A stretch of DNA of 64,000 nt from Solanum dulcamara (Eukaryota > Streptophyta > Magnoliopsida > Solanales > Solanaceae). Shown here piece by piece: positions 41,301 through 56,300 of this stretch. The stretch is from the NCBI RefSeq assembly GCF_947179165.1, contig NC_077245.1, positions 38,681,286 through 38,745,285 on the forward strand. The letters are read 5' to 3'. The position numbers and the translations under genes are program-made. How positions within the stretch are numbered: the first letter of the stretch is position 1; every line of letters starts with the position of its first letter. The notes under the pieces are model-generated. The model ran no database searches and was not told the DNA's origin. It worked only from the letters and a program-made list of their open reading frames with translations.

Positions 41301-44300
41301 TTAGCCAAATGACTTATTGACAGGAGGCTAAATGGAAAATCAAGGACAAAAAGAACATTCTTTAGAGTCAAGGAAGGTAAGGATTGGCTTGATGGACTTT
41401 GGCTGCCATGGTTTGAGAGCCATTATCTAATGTAACAGTGGAAAGGGACTGAGAGTAAGTAATATTAGACAATAAAGATTTGTTACCAGAAATGTGGTCG
41501 GAAGCGCCTGAGTCCATGAATCAAGGGCCAAGTGTGATGGACTGTGAGATACAACCAACTGGATTAATAGGATCACCAACTTGGGCAACAAAAGCTATTG
41601 ATGAAGATGTTTTGCTTACTCGGCTGATACTAGAAAGTCATTGTATTCTACCTCAGACAAAGAGAACAGTTGATTGGTTGGATTACCAGTAGATTCAGTT
41701 TGAGCAACATGAGTATTCTTTGGTTTACCATGTAGAGAGTAGCACATATCACGGGTATGACCCAATTTGTTGCAATAGCCACATCTTGGTTGTTGTTTCC
41801 CATACCAGCCTTCATGTCGATTTCCAGTCTGAGATGCTAGAACAGAAGAATCTGCAGGTGCCACCTGATAACTAGATGACATAGGTGGTGGAGCTAGTTG
41901 TAACAGTCGAGCAAGAAGGTCATCCATAACATGAACAATAGAGCTAGCCAAAATTTGATCTCGCACTAAGTCAAGATCAGATGGAAGTCCAACAAGTGTA
42001 ACTAGAAACATCTTCTGACGCTGCTCCAATTGCTTTTCAACACTTGGGGTGGTAGACATTAACTCATTAAATTCTTCCATAACCGCCTGAATCTGTCCAA
42101 GATAAGTCGACATATCCAAGTCCTGCTTTTTAAGGTAAGTCAACAGAGAAATCACATCAGAAAAGTGGGATATGTCATTTGTGTAACCCACGAGCCTTTT
42201 CCCAAACTAAGAAGCAAGTTTGGAATGGTCAGGAATAATGACATGAACTTTGAATCAATAGATTTCCATAACAGACTACAAAATTGAGCATCAATCTTCT
42301 CCCATTCGCCCTTATCTTTTTCAGTAATATCCTTAGCCTGTGTAACCAAGTGATTTTGAACACTTTGCCCCTTGCACCATAACTGAACAGAGGACCAAGT
42401 TAAATAGTTTGCACTACCTTTCAAAGGTTTTGTGGTGATGCCATGGTTTGGGTTGCTGGAACCCACAGATTTAGCGCTAAACATATCAGGTTCGGGAGCA
42501 TGAAAAACAGATCTATTAGTGTCCAAAAATTAAGCAAATTCTGGCAAAACACCCTGTAAATTATGGGAAAACCCCCTGAAGAATAGATCTAGAAAACTAG
42601 AAATACTTGCTGTCTCACCGGAAAAAGTTGCTGGAAAGAAAATCTATCAGAAAAGTGGCTGGAAAACACCACACGCCGCGAGGATTTCCATCGTAATGGT
42701 GGTACTAATATATGCATAATACCTTACAAGAGTGTTAGAGTTGCAGTATAATGGAGGTTTTGCTGGAAAAAATTCTCAACTATTTTGTTCTTTTATTATT
42801 CTTGTTTCCTCACTAAAAAAGCTCTGATACCATGTGAAAAGACAAGTTTGAGAGAGAACTAAGCTTGGTTATTCCCACAAGCTATTCAGGTTTATATAAC
42901 TACGTATACATGTCCTAAAAAGGAAAGGAAATCAATACCTAATCAATACAAATCAATACCTAATTAAAATGGTAGTAAATCTAGAAGTAAGAGAAGCTAC
43001 CTACTATATTTACACCTATGCTATATAATTCCTAAGATTCTACACTCCTCATCTTCGTCCTCAGATTCTTCATCAATTAGGGTCCGAGTCTGACTTGAAC
43101 TTGTAGTATGTACTCCTTTGCCCTTGTACAGTGGCCTTGAACTTGAAGAACTTTCCCTTAGACCATATATATTCTTGTTAGCTCCAACTGTCGTAGAAAC
43201 AATACCCGAATCAAGATCACCTCTCTTGTATACTTGTTCATCTTCTTGATCTTCGGGACATCCAACTAACCATTCATTTGCCTCATCAATATTATCCATT
43301 GTAATTGCATCAATGATATCACGAGCATCTGTTTCAATGTTCTATTGTACTTAATGTACACTAGATCATTGAGACGGGATAGAGCAAGCCTATTCCCCTT
43401 TTTGGAATGAATCTACGCATAAGTTGCATGACCTTAATTAATAGATACTAATAATAATATATATAGAAATTAAGATATAATAAATCTTCTTCTCATATGT
43501 TCCAACACACTTAAATTTCGCTCACATCAAGATGAGCTACAAGTTAGAGTTAATACTTTCATGAAAAACTTTTTGCAAGGCTGGAGTTGGACTACCAAAT
43601 AGCGACAACTTTTCAATTGTAGAAAAATAAATTTAAAGGTTAATAAGTATAAATAAGTCAAATAACTTAAGTAAAGCTATGCTAGTTTTTTTTAAAAGAT
43701 GGGGTAGCAAAAAAGGTTAAAATGACTCTCTTTGAATTGAAATGTCTTTCAATATTTTTATTAAGCGTAGGAAGGCTTCAAATAGCCAACTTAAAAAAAA
43801 TCTGCATAATTTAAATTCAAAACTAACTAAAATATCTCAACAAACTAATCTATCTAATAGAAATTTAAAATTCGAATTTTCTAAACTTAAGCAACTTATT
43901 AAACTTAAAATTACTGCAGTAACTAAAGTAAAAATTCAACAAGCTATAAAGACAACCAAACCAACTCACTTACATGGTGACCTTATGTCTTTGGCTTTAA
44001 TAGCTTGACCACAACCCAACATCCCATCTGCATTTTGTACTTTGGAAGCTTAGCGACTAGTACATCTTGTGTTGCTATATTGGTGACCATCTTCTCAACA
44101 CATCTATGGTAATCCCTCCACAATTCTAAATATAAAGTATCATTTTCTTGGGAAGTATAAAACAATCTCGGGTTCATAATATAGCTTGTTGTATGCAAAA
44201 GCCGATGGAGTTGGTCAGTCCACATTATATCTATGATTTCAAACACTTTCTCATATTGCTTCCGAACTTCACAAAAAGCCGTTCAATAGTTTCCTAGTCT

Positions 44301-47300
44301 CTATTCGTTGCTTTATAATTATAGCCCATTGGTGGGTTTTTTCCATCCACCAAACGAATCACAATGATCAAAGGACCACCAACTATAAGTGCCCAAAGAA
44401 CATCATTCAAAGTTTGCAGGAATAAGCTGGATGGCAACTTCTTTCCTCGAAATTTCCTCTGCAAATCTACTTGACATTCATTTGGTTGAGAGAATCATAG
44501 TTCTCAAGTTTGTCTTTTGCATGTACATTCTTGCAAAGTTAAGAAGGCCATTGCAAATATTGTCTTGGCAAGTGTCACCAAATTTTTATTATTTGTGAAT
44601 TTCTTCATCAAGTTCAACACCAATGGTCTTTGACTAATGTAAGAATAGATCTTGATGGCCTTTTAAAAGCTATAAAAGTAATATTATAGTAATTAGTAGC
44701 TAATAAGTATTAATAATTAACTGTAAAGAAAGTTAGAGGAGAGGAGAGTTATATTACTTGAAGCATATGAGTTAATCTTGAATATGTCACCGAACATCAA
44801 ATTGATGCAATGGGCAGCACATGGAGTCCATTATATGTGTGGGTACACACCCATCGTCATGTCACCCGCTTTAACATTCTCACTAGCAGTATGAGTGATA
44901 ACTTGTACAACAATAGTCTTCTCAAAACAAGTTGTAGAGTTTGGTGGAATCGGTAGATTCGTTGCTAGCATCAACACAACCAAGAAACACTACCTATCGG
45001 AGAATTCACCAAAATATTGATGATCAAATGTTCCATTTTGTATTGTAATCTAGAAATGCCTTCGAAAATGGTGAGAATTGCCCTTAGATGCCTGACCTGA
45101 ATCTCCGCCGCTTCACAAAGAACTAATGGGCCGTCTGCATATAGGATGTGTGTAACCTCCAAAGCATCAACCCTGACTATCTGAGCATTGAAACCCTTCA
45201 ACCATCCTTTTCCATTTGCAATCCTAATTATGTGATTTAAGCCTTTATTGCTAGTAAAAATAGAGAGGGAGATACAGGGTCCCCCTGCCTCAATATCCTC
45301 TGGGACCAGAAAAAACCTTCAGTGCTCCATTTACGATGAGTGAAAATTTCACATTGGATATGCGGTATCTGATCCATTTGTTGCTAACTCATACTCCCTC
45401 CGTCCTATGTTAGATGGGCACTTTCTATTTTACACGGTAATTAAGAAATCATTAATAGATTGATTAACTTTACTGTTTTGCCCTTTGTTTATATCAATGC
45501 ACATAAAAATAAATTAGAAAAAATATACATAGAGTATAGGAATATCTAGTATTGAGAATTGTTCACATTCAAAAAGCCATATTAATTGTAAGGGTAAAAT
45601 GGGGATAATTTTAATTAATACTATCTTGATTTAGTAAGTGATCAAGTAATATGAGACAACTATTTTTAGTAAGATCCCCATCTAATATGGAACGGAGGGA
45701 GTATCTTTTAGAATTTTAGGAAGGAAATTCCAGTTGACATGATCATAGGCCTTCTCAATATCAAGCTTACACATGATAACGGGTGTCTCTTGTTTCACAC
45801 TAGAGTCCACCAGCTCATTGACCAATAAAGCTACATCTATAATTTGCCTTCCTTTCAAAAAAGGCCATTTGGTGTTCATCTACTATTCCCCATGACAGTT
45901 TTCAGCCTTAGTGATAAGTTTAAAGATGATTTTGTACCTTCCTCCGATCAAGCTAATATATTTCACACTCCCACTATTTATCTTCTTCTCCGTTTTAACC
46001 CTAGCTTAAAAAATACCCATTTCATGAACTTTTCTTTTGATGAAGTAAGAAGTTTCATTAAGAGACATCAAGAAGATGCAAGGACTCAAAAAGATAGGGA
46101 CAACTCCATCAATACTTCCTAAATTATAAGAGAGCTAATGAAGTCCAGAAAATTTTAAAGGCAGGTTACAAAAGAGAGATTCTGGCAGCTAAATAAAAGT
46201 AAAAGACATCTAGGGTGTGTTCATGCTTTCCAATTTTCTCATGTTCGGTTAGTCAAATATTTTGGAAAACATTTTCTCTAAGAGAATAAGTTCCTTAAAA
46301 ATGAGGAAAATGACTTCTCCGATGAAAGTAGGGAAAACCAGTTGCACTAGTGACATTCCACGTTGATTGTGTCCTCCCCACCCTCCAATACACCTCATCT
46401 TTACCCCACCCCCATAGCCCTCATCTCCCCCTTCCCACACCCCTACATTCTCATTCCCACCTCCCATAGCATTTGTTTGAATTATATACAAATGCTTTTA
46501 AAATTATATTTTTTGCTTACCTACTGAACACAAGAAAATATGCAAGAAACTCACTTATTTTCCTAGAGAACATTTTTCAAGAAACCCTTTTCCATGGAAA
46601 ACATTTTTCTCCATACCGAACACAACCATAGTCTTAAGGGTGTGGGTAGGAGTTGATACTACATCACATCTGCAATTCTCTTCACTCCAGAATCCAGATA
46701 ACCCAGAAAATGCAGGCTGGAACCTTGTTACAAATTTTCTTGATCGCAATATCAACTTTCCAGAGACTCCATCTCTCGTAAGCACTTTTGGTGCAGATAG
46801 GCATGACCCATGAGAGCCCAAAATAGTGAGTAATATACTTGAGATATCCCCAGCTACTCTACAATGCAAGAAGATATGGCTGTTGGATTCAGTCTGCTGC
46901 ATGCACATATAGTCTATAGCACCCGTTCACAGTTTGTATACTTCTTTTGCTGAGGTTGTTTTGTGTCGAAAAGGCTTGATATAGAGCTGTCCAGCTGAAA
47001 CATTTTATCTGTGGAGGCAGTTTGGTGTTCCATATTCGCTTCCATGGCCAACTTTCTGTGATTTCATTGCAGGAGCTCATGTGTGCATAGCATGCTTTCG
47101 CTGAGTAAATACCATTCCTTTATGTACCCCAGTGCATACTATCCTCGGCTTGTTTATTGATGTTGCATTCCTCTAGCTAAGACTTAGCAAGTAAGCTCAT
47201 CAGTTCTTCTAATTCCCAATTTTGGACACTTTTTCTGAATCATGGAGCCCAAGAGTTTCCTTCACTGTACTGTGAAATGGCCAGAGGCAGGGTCACTGGC

Positions 47301-50300
47301 AATGTTGGAGAGATTGGGAATTCATTCAACAATATAAAATTCCCTACCCAATTCATGAACTTGTACAATACTAAAACCAAATGGAGGTTTTACTACACAA
47401 TACCCTCCCCCTCCCAATACTCGATACAGAATTATATTCTGTGCACAATGGGCACACTTTGACACACTAGTGAACTAAACTATCCGTTAAGGTCCCCTTG
47501 TCTCCTTTGCACTACCTCGCGGTGCTAAGTCACTGCGCAACCTCCTGGGACCTTAGATTTTGCCTCACATTGTGAGGTTGTCACAGGAACCCCTGTAGGT
47601 CTTCTTGTTTTCTTTGCATTATTTTCCAGTTTTGGCCACTCCCATTAATCAAAACCACTTCCAACACATGTTGCACATATCTCCAAGTATTAATGACCTT
47701 TCTATCCTCGTGCGGGCTCGCACATACTTTGATGCTAATTAAATTGCACTTATATTTGTGATTAATTCAAATTAATTAGGATTAATTTACAGGGCTTTAC
47801 AGAAGTAGATTCCATTTTATTATTTGAATAAACGCCGCTTATTTTAGTTTACTTTCAAATCAAACTAAACAAAGCCTAAGTGGTCACGACATCTTGTTGA
47901 TATTGATTGAGGAATTTGATGGAGTTTAGCCAAAAGATCGGAGTGTATTTTGACAGGTTTCATCAGCTCGCATGATCAATTAGCAGATGTTCTTTTCTCG
48001 TTCTTTATAGTACTCTCAGGCTGCTATCTAATATCAATGCACTCAGACAGATGCATATATGTATTTCATATGAAAAGGTGTAATGTTATCTTGAGTAATG
48101 TGGTTTCTGTTGTTGACGGGTGAAAGGTAACTGTGTGAATCCTACTCCATCTTTTTCAGATGGTGGAATATCCAGCAGTATTTATTTATTAGTAGTGTTA
48201 TTTAGTACTCACGTAGCTTCTGTTGCTTAATATCCTGTAATTTTGCTATCTAATTTCCTTGCAACCCTGTTTCGGATTCTTCTTTTCATTTGAGCTGAGG
48301 GTCTAGTGGAAACAACCTCCCTACCCTGCAAAGGTAGGGTAAGGTCTGTGTACACTCTACTATCCCCAGGCTCCACTTGTGGGATTACGTATTGTGGGAT
48401 TACACTGGGTATGCTGTTGTTATTGATTTGTTTACTGAGTCATTCTATGTTACAAATTGACTTTATAATCATTTAAATTGTACCGTCTGAATGCTAAGGA
48501 AGATGGACTTTGTTATTTATTTGCTTTTAGGTGCTTGAAGCCTTGAAGAAATGCATTTTGTCAATTGCATATATGCAGAAACTAGGTGAAGTGGTCAAGG
48601 ATATTTTGTTTGGTGATTCTTCAATCCACAATGCACTCTTTCGACTTGTTTGCACAACTTCAGATGGCCTGGAGGTGCATCTTGCAACCTGTTGTTCCCT
48701 TAAATATGCTAATAAACTCTAATGTGCGCTGAATCTTTAGCCAGCATGCAGGATCCACAGTTGATACCATTGCTTTATGTTTTCTTCAACAGAAGCTCTA
48801 TTTTAGCCGGCTTTATGGGCTGACAGATATCGAAGGATTACAACATGCTATTATCTTGGGATTGGATATTCTTTCCAGTATGCTTTCTGATCACTCAAGG
48901 GTATGCTTCATAAACTTTTTGCATCTCTTTATAAACATCTTGAAGGGTTGCATGCATTTGGAAGAAAGTTCACTTTTCTTCAATCTCTGCGCCCCTGTTC
49001 CATTCCACCGCAGGTTGAATAAAGACAAAATCTTCCTCGTCTGTTACTAGCTAATTTCAATAGGAACCAAAATGCTTGAGAAATTCATCCTGGGATGACT
49101 GCTTTTTTGTGGGTGAGAGAGGATGAGAATAATGTAGTGTGCGTTTACTTATTTGAGCTCAATTCTTCGAGTTTATTTTTTCTGGGGTTCCAGATTGAGT
49201 TTGCTGTCAGCAAAACTAGACGCCAATGATTCTTGCATTTTTTTTGGAGAGATCTGCATAAAACATTCTAATCGTTAATCAAGCGAAAGGTCTCCCAACT
49301 TGGACATTATGATCTTTGTCTGGTATTTTTTCTCATGCCTACACCCTGTTGAGTTGTTTATTTTTCTCTCTCATCTGTGATATTTATAGATTTCAGAGAT
49401 TTCCTGCTTCCTTTACTGCTGGAAGCAGTCTATTAAATAAAATATACAGCACATAGGCTGACAGAAGTTCATTTTCAGAAGATCGATAGTCACAGATATC
49501 CGTCATCTTGTTTGACTTTGTGAAGATGTTTGACAGAAAAAACTAAGACCTGCTTGTGGTTCATTTCAGGTTGTGCCCAGTTTCACTATCTTTTGTCAAG
49601 CCGTCATGTCACTGACGGCAAAACCAGTGCCTGTGGTTACTGCTGCGATATCACTGATGTCATTCTTCCGAAATCATGTATGTTGTCATCACTATTTAAT
49701 TAAAAGCAATTTCTTTCTTGTTTTGCCAAATTTCTTCTGAGTTGAGGAATTTTGTGCTCATTTCCCTACAGCATTAATGCATTCACTTTGATGTCACCCT
49801 TGTAATTGTTGCGATAATACAGTTTCACTAGTTCACTGCTTCTTACGGTGTTAAGGTTTTGAAGATTGTGAGTCCCTATTCTTCCTGTGTTATCTTGGCA
49901 TCAGTGCTGATTTTCCTATTTAGGTCAGGTGTTGTGCTGATTCAGTACTGAAATCCTGTTTCCCCATCTAGGGATGCCTTTGGGAGCCAAACGCAAGACA
50001 AAGGATATTTGGAATGGCACCTTGGAGTATTGTGAAATGAAATTAGCCAATTGAAAGAGCCAATATAGTTCAATTGGGGGGGGGGGGGGGGCTAAGTCTT
50101 ATAAATCCTGCCCTAGATGTTATGCCTACTTATTTGATGTCTTTGTTCACTATTCTAGTCGGTGTGCTCAATAAACTAGATACTCTGAAGAAATTTCCTA
50201 TGGGAAGGTAACATTGGCAAGAAAAAGATACATCTGGTATAGTGGAACTTTCTTATGGTCAGCAAGGGGAAAAGGGGTTTGGGCATCAAAAACTTAAAAG

Positions 50301-53300
50301 GTCCAAAACCAAAGCTTATTGATGATTTGGCTATGGAGATTGATGAGCATTCATTATGGAAGGAGGTGGTTCTAGAAAAGTATGACAGAGAAGGAAGATT
50401 GTCAACTAAAAGTGTAATGGTCCATATGAAATTAGTCTGTGGAAAACAATAAGAAACCTTGACCCAAGCTCAGGGAAAAGACAAATCTCAAAATAGGTAA
50501 TGGCATGAAGACTGCTTTCTGGGAGGACAACTGTTTAGATCAAGGACCATTGAAATTTGAAACAGAGGTTTCCAGAAATGTATATACTTTCTCTACAATA
50601 GGAGGCATCAGTAGGAGAACTGTGGTGCAATCAAGACTAGAAGCTCACTTTTAGAACACCACTTAATGATTGGGAAATAGATAAGCTGGCAGACAGGTCA
50701 GGGAACTTTCAACATCTGAGCATAGCATTAGATGAAGTGGGGAGAAGCAAGAAATTTTACTGTTAACATTGTGTACAAGGCGTTGTACACTTCTAACAAT
50801 CAAATTGAATGTTGTCCATGGAAGGTGAAAATACCATACAAGGTAGCATGCTTCACCTGTGTGTTACCACACATGATAACCTTTACAAGAAAGAATATCA
50901 GTTATGCTCTAGATGCCACCTTTGTGGAGAAGATGCAGAGACAATTGTTCATCATTTTACTTTGTAATATGACTACTCAACTATGGAGGATGTTTCTTAG
51001 CGTAAGAGGTGTTAGTTGGAGCATGCCTAGGAGCATAGTTCTAGCATGTTGGAAAAGAGAAAGAGGTTACTCTATTCAGAAGGAGAGATGGGAGGTTGTC
51101 TCAACTTGTATCTGGTGGAAATATGGGAGGAAATGAACAATAGATGCTTTGAAGATAAAGATGAAGTGCTTGGTACTTGTGTATTTTTGGTGTAAAGGAG
51201 TATGTGTAGAAGACCATGAATCAATTTTTGATGTTTTAGAGTCCTTGTAGATGATAGAGGAGTTGTTTAATAGTAGGATGATTATACAGTGCTTTTATTT
51301 ATATACAAATATGTTACCCTGCGCATAGCGGGAGCTTCAGTTCACCGAGCTGCCCCTTTAATCTTTCTTTAATTTTTCGTGTGATGTGGATCTGATGTCT
51401 CATCCATCTCTGGGCAAGTGAGGAACACACATTATCGGAGGGGTTTAAAATACTTGTTTTAAACGAGTTGAAGTGTCCGGATGAAACTCCATGGAGTGGG
51501 GTGGCTGGGACTTCAAACTGGTGCAAGTAGAAGTTGTCTATTAGACTACCGGCCAATATAAAAATGTGACATTCTCTTTAAAACAGGAAAATGTAGAAAA
51601 ACGGCAAGGCCTGCTTCTGGGGCTTGAAGCATATTAAAGATGGGATTATAAAGAAAAGAGCTAATGAAGAATATTACATTCGGTATATAATGCAAGAAAA
51701 ATTTACTAACATTAACATTTTCATTCTCAATTTTTTTTGACTAACATAAACAATTATTGTTTCAGAAAGACAATTGAAAAATAAATTAGGTAAAATATAT
51801 GAAGCAAAAAATCAAGTTAGTAAACTTCAAGAACCATTTTTCTGATTAAATGTAAATTTGCCCAAGTTTCCGGTTACTAGTTTCCTTGCAATTTCTAGTT
51901 TCTGTTCCTAATATCTGCATAATTCATTCATAATGCTGTGTTAATAATCAATATATTGATTTGCCAACTCTATTTATTGTCTAGTGCCACCCTCTTAAAA
52001 GCAGAGGTGCATGCCTTAGCGCTTTGAGTACATCACATTCTCTAAGAGGGGGAAGTGACATAGCTTCAGGTTTATGTGTGCCTAAAGTATTAAGAAACAC
52101 TAGGTTCTACAATGAAATGTGACAAGATTCTTATGAAAACCTAAATGCCAACTGCAAAGAGAAATAAAATGGATTTGTTTTTATAGTTTAAAATGAAATC
52201 AACCTTTTTTGGTTACCTAATAGTGAACTTTAGGATTGTGTAAACTACAAGAAAGAACTTTATCTTGCAGAATGTTTCTGGAAAAAACTTCTGTGCTGCA
52301 TCAAGGTCTTTCATTTTTGTGGGGTGGGAAAAAAAACCCTCAAAAAGTATAAAACGGGTAAACAGGTTTCTGATGATGAGCAAAATCAAAACCATTTATT
52401 GCATGTATGTGTTCTATTTTGTTGAAGCTTTAGCACTCTTCTGTGCACTCTTCTTTTAGTTAAAGGTTGCATCTATCTACTTCTCCCAACCTTTTCATTT
52501 CCGGGTTGTATCAGAAATTACAAGAAATAATCTTCTGTTGGTCAAAATAGAGTTCTTGGCATTCAAAAGGAAACCGAAATAGGTTTCAGTGAAGTAATTC
52601 CAAGGTCTAATATGGTTTAAAACTGCGCTAAATGCAAACGTCTGCTGCCAATGCAGAAGATACAGGTGGGTGCAGCAAGACTGCTCTCCAGGTTGTTTTT
52701 TATTGGAGACGAGTCACAATCATATGCACTTAGCAATGTATATTTCGGTCTGGATGACAAGCAGGTTTAGCTTTAATATCGGTATTATTTTTCTTGTAAG
52801 TTTAATATTTTGTGAAATAAAAGTAAGCTATTTTAACTGATCTCAACAAATGCATTTGCAGATCTATAATTTTAAAAATACCATTTGTAGAATTCTTTGT
52901 CAAGAGAAAGTAGAAAGTGAGGATCTCATAATTGCTACTTTCAAGATGCTTTCTTCTGCTGCACGCTATCAGGTAACTTGTCACTTGTTACTTTCCTTTT
53001 GAGCTCATAATCTGCAGCCTAAAGTCGTTGAGCCCTTGAGCTTCAAGTTTGATCCAAGTTGATTTTTTTTTCCAAGGTCATGGGTAAAGTACAAAATGAT
53101 GAAAGATGGATGGTTTTCTGTTAGTTCTATCCCAAGTTTTACCTTGATATAGAAATATCCCACCAATTATATGAAGGAACAAATGAAGGACAGCTTGCTG
53201 TATTATGATCGTATTGCCTCCTAAATCAATTTTATGGTCATTAAAAAAATGGTTTAGTGACTATATAATACATCTTTATTCAAAGCTTCTGCAGCACTTG

Positions 53301-56300
53301 CTCATGTTATCTTTAGTGTTTTGTTACAATGGAGGTGAAAGTTGATAAATAGCTTCTTGTACCCATTTTTATCTTAAGCAACTGAGTGGAAAAAGTAAAC
53401 TCCTTGCTCCACGCATCTGTAACTTATAATGTGTGTTTATACAAACCAGTCATTCGTCATTGTTAATGAGTCCCTCATCGGAAAAAGGATGGGCAATTGG
53501 TCTCCTTATATGAACTTGGACGATCCTCACCCTATATGAGCTAGCTTTTGGGTTGAGTTAGGCCCATTATCCATTTTTTACATGGTATCAGAGCCAAGCC
53601 CAATGTGGGCCACTAGGAAATCGAGCACGGGGGGTGCAAATACCCCCAATCCATGAATGTGCACACACTGGACTGGACAGAGGAACCCCAGATAAAAAGA
53701 ATGTCCGGATCCGGGTGGGTGGGGGGGTGATGATGATGGATTCCTGGGCTCCTTATAAAGCTTGAGCAATCCTGCTCCCTTTGAGCTGGCTTTTGGGGTG
53801 TGAGTTAGGCCCAAGCCTAATTTAATATGGTATGAGAGCTAGACCAATCCAATTCTTTGTTCACTGATGTTGAGCCCTTACATTATATTGTCCACGCTCC
53901 AATTAATGAGGTCTGGGCGTAAGGGGGAGTGTTAAGAAGTCCCACATCAGAAAAGGGATAGGCAATTGGTCTCCTTATATGAACTCGAACAATCCTCACC
54001 CTATGAGCTAGCTTTTGAGGTTGAGTTATTCCTTAGATCCATTTCTTTACAGTGATGATGCCTTTACTTTATTTACCCACTCTCTCAAGAGCTCTACTGA
54101 TGGGTTGTTTGGCAAATCTGGAATCTGAATGAATATCTTTTCTTCACTAGATAACTGAAGTCCCTCGCTGAATTGTTTTGAATGTTTGAGTCGTCATTGT
54201 AAAGCTTATTGGCTTTTTAAAATTTAGTGTGCTATTAATTCTGTATTCTGCCGTTTAATGTGGTCACTTTGACGTACTCACTGAAATATACCTTCATAGT
54301 GGTTAAAAGTGGCTTATTTGATATATGGGCTTTATTTTGAGACAGTCTATTCAAAATGTGTTGTACGACACCTTATTATTAGCCTTTTTTTTGTGATGAA
54401 TTAAGTCATTTCATTAAAAATAATATCAAGACGATGCAGTAGTTACAAGATATTTGAAGTTTACAATAAACCTGGCAACTAACAAAAACAGACTATGCCA
54501 GAACTAAACAACAACAACAACAACCCAGTGAAATCCCACAACATGGGGTCTGGAGAGGGTAGAATGTACGCAGACCTTACTCCTACCAAGGTAGGACGAC
54601 TGTTTTCTGGAGACCCTCGGCTCAGTAAAAGCATAAATGCATAAAAAAAATGTTAGATAAGAATAGAAAATTAAAAGCTTTATGAGAAAAACAACAAACA
54701 AATAACGAATAGATAACAAATAAATACAAATAAATAAATACTAATAACAAATAACGATTAAATAAATAATGAAAGCGTCACAGGTAAAATTGAGTAATCA
54801 AAGCATAGAAAGTAATAAATAATAACAGAAATAACAGAAATCAGAAGTCAAAGCGCAAGAGATCGTAATGCACTACTACGCCTATGAATAGAGAAGAATA
54901 ACGAGACTATGAACTAGCCTTCTACCCTAATGTGGGTCCTCCACACCCTCCTATCTAAGGTCATGTCCTCCGTAAGCTGTAACTGCGCCATGTCCTGTCT
55001 AATCACCTCTCCCCAATACTTCTTCGGCCTACCCCTACCTCTTCTGTAACCATCCATGGCCAGCCTCTCACACCTCCGCACTGGGGCATCTGTGTCTCTC
55101 CTCTTCACATGTCCATACCATCTCAGTCGCATTTTCCGCATCTTGTCTTCCACCGAGGCCACTCCTACCTTGTCCCGAATAGCCTCATTTCTAATCCTGT
55201 CGCTCCTGGTGTGCCCACACATCCATCTCAGCATTCTCATCTCAGCAACTTTCATCTTTTGAATGTGAGAAGTCTTAACTGGCCAACACTCCGCCCCATA
55301 CAGCATAGTCGGTCTAACCACCACTTTGTAGAACTTGCCCTTAAGTTTTGGTGGCACATTCTTGTCACATAGCACTCCGGAAGCGAGCCTCCATTTCATC
55401 CACCCTACCCCAATACGATGTGTGACATCATCGTCAATCTCCCTGTTGCCTTGCATGATAGACCCAAGATACTTACAACTACTTCTCTTTTGGATGGCCT
55501 GAGCACCAAGCCTAACTTCAACGCCAACCTCCTGAGGTGTCTCACTGAACTTGCACTCTAAGTACTCTGTCTTTGTCCTACTCAACTTAAACCCTTTAGA
55601 CTCCAAGGTATGTCTCCAATCCTCCAGCTTAGCGTTAACTCCGTGGCGAGTCTCATCGATCAGGACTATGTCATCCGCAAAAAGCATACACTATGGCACC
55701 GCACCTTGAATTTGTCGCGTCAATCCATCTATCACCAATGCAAATAAAAAAGGACTAAGAGCTGATCCTTGATGCAACCCCATCACCACTGGGAAGTGCT
55801 CTAAGTCCCCTCCTACTGTCCTTACCCTGGTTTTGGCTCCCTCGTACATGTCCTTGATCACCCTAATGTATGCCATAGGTACACCTTTAGCCTCCAAACA
55901 TATCCATAGTATTTCTCTTGGGACTTTATCATAAGCCTTTTCTAGGTCGATGAATACCATATGCAAGTCCCTCTTCCTCTCCATATGCTGCTCCACCAGT
56001 CTCCTCATAAGATGGATGGCTTCTGTAGTTGAGCGTCCCGGCATAAATCCAAACTGGTTCTCTGAAATAGACACGTCTCTCCTCACCCTCATCTCTACCA
56101 CTCTTTCCCATAGTTTCATAGTATGGCTTAGTAGCTTAATACCTCTATAGTTGTTGCAACTCTGGATATCCCCTTTGTTTTTGTATAGAGGGATCATTAT
56201 GCTCGACCTCCATTCTTCGGGCATCGTTGCCGTTTTAAAGATGACATTAAATAACTTAGTCAACCACTCCAAACCTACCGAGCTCGTGCTCTTCCAAAAT

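Noticed and set aside
43742..44008. Lys/Asn-rich 88-codon + ORF
   Set aside because: Low-complexity AT-rich sequence lying across the antisense hAT relic; no family or splice support.
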